A stretch of DNA of 64,000 nucleotides from Laburnicola sp. R22_1 (Eukaryota; Ascomycota; Dothideomycetes; Pleosporales; Didymosphaeriaceae): the NCBI GenBank assembly GCA_014281115.1, contig JACONQ010000004.1:3162001-3226000 (forward strand), written 5' to 3'. Of this stretch, positions 59,962-64,000 are shown piece after piece. The translations under genes were made by a program, and so were the position numbers. The first letter of the stretch is position 1. Every line of letters begins with the position of its first letter. The notes under the pieces are model-generated. The model searched no databases, had not been told where the DNA came from, and saw only the letters and a program-made list of their open reading frames with translations.

Positions 59962-60703
59962 GGCGCTCGCCGCTCGCCAGGCCATGTCGGTCGCGGCTGC
60001 CAACAAGTCGGAACGTGATGCTTGGCACAGCCGGGCCGGACGCGGAAGCTGCAACCTGCGCCAAGCGCTCCTGCCCAGGTGGGTGGACAGTGCACGCACG
60101 TGCCAGCCACGCAGCTGCCGCCCGGGCGCCGACGCACGGTCACGCACCCAGCGGTCCCAGCCCAGCCTGGCCTCGAACCGGGCGATGATATCATGGCGGC
60201 ACAGACACGCGCATCCCCGGCCAGACGAAACACTCGAGGCACGCACCCGTGGACACACAACGGCCCGCTGACACTGCGACTTGCTCGTGGCCGTCTCGCC
60301 GTCCAGTGTCGATGCAAATCACAAATGCCATGTCCCCACTCCGCGGCTGACGTGTTGCATCAGACACTGCTGTCTTTGCAACCAAGGTGTTCCGCCGGCC
60401 TCGTCGCTGCCTTAGTGTCTTTTTTCCTTGCGAATCCTCGCCTCCCGGCCGCTGCTTAATCCCCATTGCACACTGTGCCCACGCGCCGCCTAGCTGCTTC
60501 CAGCCCAGGCGAGCTTGTTCCTTCGTCCTCGTCCTCACCCACACCCCCGTCTCGCGCGCTCGCTATTCCACCACCCACTGCTCACCTCGCCTCGCCTCAC
60601 CTCGCCTCACCTCAACTCACCTAACCACCCTCTGTCGCCGAGGCGCGCGCACCCTCTCGCCCCGAACCGATGCTCTCCGACCTGCCGCCCACTACCGAGC
60701 CTC
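59962..60703. promoter_or_regulatory. Divergent region between MRP4 and the white collar-1 gene
   Basis: 742 bp, very GC-rich. Near 60585-60625 the plus strand has near-tandem CTCGCCTCAC units, followed by a CT-rich leader-like tract before the WC-1 start. No gene is supported. Confidence 0.45.
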
Positions 60704-63700
60704 ATGTCTGCGAGGATGAACGGCTATCCGTCGTACCCGCAGCAAACCAATGCGGGCATGGTGGACATGAACGGCGCCGCCATGGACGCCTTCACCATGG
60801 ACCACGTCCGGTCGCTCGACGACATCGTCTCGTCCAACGACAAAGCGAACAGGCGGCGTAGCATGCCCGTCTATGGCGGCAACCAGATGGGCACCGTGGG
60901 CAGCCCCGACGCGCGCCGCTTCTCGTCCATGAACTTTGGCCGCTCCGCCAACCCCCAAATGGACGACTTCCAGTTCGACATGCCGGCCGCCGCCAGCTTT
61001 CCGCGCACCACGGCAGAGCTGCAAAACGACCGCATACCCGCCACCGACCTTGCCATCAACACGCAGTTCTCGGGCCCGAATCCAACTTCGCCCTTCAACA
61101 ATGTAGCCAACCGTGGCTCGGCCTATCCATCTCCGCTCCAGCACAACGGTTCGCTAGACATGGATATAAGCCCATATCCTCATTCCATGCCCATCCAGCT
61201 CGATATGAACAATCCGATGGCCATGATGCCGAACGACATGAATATGTTCCCCAACGCTGCCTTCAGTGCTGCCATGATGGACTCTCCGGTCGCCCAAGAC
61301 TTCGCCGGCTCCCAAACTTCGACCCCGCAAGACAACAATAACAACACCATGACCATGCCTCCTGTGGATACATACCGAAACGAGTCGTCCAACGCTACGC
61401 CCAATGCGCCCATCAGTATGCCTACGCGAACCGGAAGTCAAGACCAGAATAATATGCGCTCAGCCGCGCGACCGCAGGATGAAAGTCGATCTTCATCGCG
61501 TAATACTGCGACCCAAATGAGCAACATATCTCTCAAGAATCAAGAGCCCGTAGCACTCCCCTCAGGTCACAACATCCCTCCAGAGAGATACAAAGAGGCG
61601 ACGTATGCGAAGAATAACTTGCCGTGGAACACCCCTGTCGGCCCGTTTCCATCGACCCTCGACCGGAATCCCCACTCAAACACCCAATTCAAGAATGCCT
61701 ATTCATCTACCGGGTTCGACATGTTAGGCGTACTGGTACGCAATTTCACATATGGTCAAAGCTTGTAACTGATTGCATGCACAGATGCGGGTGGCGACCA
61801 GGCCGAATCCACAAATTGACATCGGCTCAGTGGATCTGTCCTGCGCTTTCGTCGTTTGCGATGCTGCCATGGACGACATGCCCATCGTCTACTGCTCGGA
61901 GAATTTCGAACGCCTAACGGGATATAGCAAGCATATGATTCTTGGCAGGAACTGTCGCTTCCTTCAATCGCCCGATGGAAAAGTCGAACCCGGCGTCAAG
62001 CGGACATATGTGGATGACAACTCAGTTTTGTACCTCAAAAATACGATAGCTGACTGTGCAGAAGCCCAAATTAGTCTAATTAATTACCGGCGTGGCGGCC
62101 AACCGTTCATGAACTTGCTAACTATGATTCCGATTGCGTGGGAGCCGGGGGGCAAGACCAAGTTCTTCGTGGGTTTTCAAGTTGATCTAGTCGAGCAGCC
62201 TCACTCCATGACAAACAAGAATCCAGGTATGGCTTCGGGAGCATCTTTCCTTCGACAAAGTACTTACAGTGGACAGACGGATCATATCGGGTCAACTATC
62301 AGCGTGGCATGTCTATGCCGAGTTACGTATTTACAGACCACAAGGCACCTCATGAACAAGGCACAACCATTTCCAAGGACGAGGTGTCTAACGTCCTGAC
62401 TGCGTACGGCTCCACCGGCGACTCTGAAATCACGCGGCGCTTGTGGGACAAGGTCCTACTGGAGAACACCGACGATGTGGTCCATGTTTTATCACTCAAA
62501 GGATTGTTCCTTTACTTATCCCCCTCTAGTCACGCGATTTTGGAATACGATCCGAGCGAGCTCATTGGCACAGCATTATCATCCGTGTGCCATCCCAGTG
62601 ATATTGTCCCAGTCACTAGAGAATTGAAAGAAACGAGCAACAGCGCATCTGTCAACGTGGTCTTTAGGATAAGGCGGAAGAAGAGCGGCTACATGTGGTT
62701 TGAGGGACATGGTTCCTTGCACACAGAGCAAGGAAAAGGCCGCAAGTGTATCATCCTAGTTGGGCGGGAGCGACCGGTCTACACGCTCAGCAAAACGGCA
62801 TTACGCGCTTCCGGGGGGATCGGCGACAATGAAATCTGGAGCAAAATGTCCACATCCGGAATGTTCCTATTCATTGGATCCAATGTTCGGTCCTTGCTAG
62901 ATAAACAGCCTGAGGACCTCGTGGGTACCAGTATTCAGGCTCTGATGCGTCCAGAGTCAAAACAGCAATTTGGAAAGATCCTGGAACTGGCTCGGAGTGG
63001 AAGGAAAGGCGATGTAAAGCATGAGGTGATCAACAAACGAGGTCAAGTATTGCAGGCTTTTACCACCATCTATCCCGGCGACGCTACCGCGGGACATAAA
63101 CCCACCTTTCTCGTCGGGCAGACCCGCTTGCTCAAATATCAGAGGAACGCTTCTGGGCAGAGACCCTCCCTATATCAGAGTAGGATGCGCAATTCCGATG
63201 AGTCACAGATCTCTCGGGTGTCAGCGAACACGGTCATGTCTCAGCAATCGGGGCCGGCTTCTGGGAGCGCCACATCGCACACAACAGGAACTGATCCACG
63301 CTTTGCTACAACGGAGGAACAAGCTGCCACTTTCTCAGGCTCGAGTGGCCTCCAAATTGGCCACCAAGATCAGTCGTTGGCCTCGGAAGATAACGTGTTC
63401 GATGAGCTAAAGACTACGAGGAGCACAAGCTGGCAGTACGAACTGCGTCAGATGGAGAAGCGCAACAGGTATCTGGCAGAAGAGGTGCAGAGCTTATTGG
63501 CTGCAAAGAAGAAGCGAAAACGTAGAAAAGGCGCCGGACAAATGCAAAAAGACTGCGCAAATTGCCACACGAGAACCACGCCAGAGTGGAGACGAGGACC
63601 CTCAGGCAATAGGGACTTGTGCAATTCTTGTGGGCTGCGATGGGCTAAGCAGGTAAGCGGGCTCAACTTCCGACGCCAGCTTTGATTTGATTTGCTAATG

Positions 63701-64000
63701 TATCTCGCAGCAAGGTCGTATGTCTCCCCGGACCTCGTCGGCGCATTCAGTCAGCGACAAGAGCAAAAAGAGCGTCTCACCACGGCACACGCAAAGCTTC
63801 TTACCGAACGTCATCCAAGAGACCGGCCAACAGTCGTCTGTCCCCTCGACGCTCGCTCAACCTGCCAAGGGAAGTCAATCCGACATCAAGCACGATCCTC
63901 ATGCGGCAAAGGTTGCTCGATTAGAGGTCGCTGCCTCGCAGGGCTACAACGCCGGAACCGCCGTGGACATACCTCCGAAAATCGACGAGGGCATCGAGCC
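60704..64000 (+). CDS. wc-1: White collar-1 blue-light photoreceptor and GATA-type transcription factor, 5' part (continues past window)
   Basis: Exons 60704-61735, 61785-62226, 62277-63652 and 63711-64000+ join in frame over introns of 49, 50 and 58 bp, with about 1046 codons in view. The start is MSARMNGYPS (60704), or MNGYPS at 60716. The N-terminal ~340 residues are Asn/Met/Pro-rich, lacking long polyQ. The LOV domain (~360-490) has GRNCRFLQ with the photoactive Cys near residue 401, and FVGFQVD. Two PAS domains follow, beginning near LLENTDDVVHVLS and EIWSKMSTSGMFLFIG. Then come a basic nuclear signal (KKKRKRRKG) and a GATA zinc finger (CANCHTRTTPEWRRGP to CNSCGLRWAKQ) split from the tail by the last intron. 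WC-1 binds FAD, partners with WC-2 and activates light genes, including bli-3 in Neurospora. The C-terminal end is not in the window. Confidence 0.96.

Noticed and set aside
59540..60544. Long frames between and across MRP4 exons and the WC-1 upstream region
   Set aside because: They read through MRP4 introns or antisense to the GC-rich divergent promoter; the spliced MRP4 model explains the coding signal.

Overview
The window is a piece of nuclear genome from a filamentous ascomycete, most likely a Dothideomycete (Pleosporales-like). The reasons are short introns of about 50-130 bp with GTRNGT donors and CTRAC/CTGAC branch points, ascomycete-type genes (white collar-1, DASH subunit Dam1, Ytp1, a fungal-rhodopsin-family membrane protein, HET and STAND-N-type proteins), and a two-compartment composition: GC-balanced gene islands against very AT-rich, TpA-rich, CpA-poor stretches full of stop codons. 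That pattern is repeat-induced point mutation (RIP). Layout: (1) 1-3868 is a gene island with a HET-type gene on the minus strand, its intron split by an 875-bp insertion, and a divergent gene with a STAND-type N-terminal domain. (2) 3869-20740 is AT-rich. A chromodomain Ty3/gypsy retrotransposon (family B, 4138-20549) carries a second Ty3/gypsy element (family A, 5279-13155) nested inside it. (3) 20741-22330 is an island with one rhodopsin-family (SAT20/PTH11-like) gene. (4) 22330-40840 is AT-rich again: a second family B copy (24077-35669) interrupted by a pogo/Fot1 transposon and two further insertions, a perfect (TAA)91 microsatellite, another pogo-type element with decayed transposase, and about two dozen copies of a ~130-bp short element. 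(5) 40840-64000 is the main gene island. It starts with two related pogo/Fot1 elements lying tail to tail just upstream of a BLI-3-like gene. It continues with an unknown gene, an omega-like GST, an MDR oxidoreductase, YTP1, DAM1, a Sec14/CRAL-TRIO gene, mitochondrial ribosomal protein uS2m (MRP4), and the 5' part of the blue-light receptor white collar-1, cut by the window end. The nuclear genes do not form an obvious pathway cluster. Two relations stand out. The HET and STAND-N genes are divergent over 283 bp, as in allorecognition loci. The BLI-3-like gene lies about 15 kb from the WC-1 gene, whose Neurospora homologue controls bli-3. Reading frames in the two AT-rich blocks are transposon remnants. 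All exon coordinates come from reading-frame continuity and splice-site inspection, not from transcripts.
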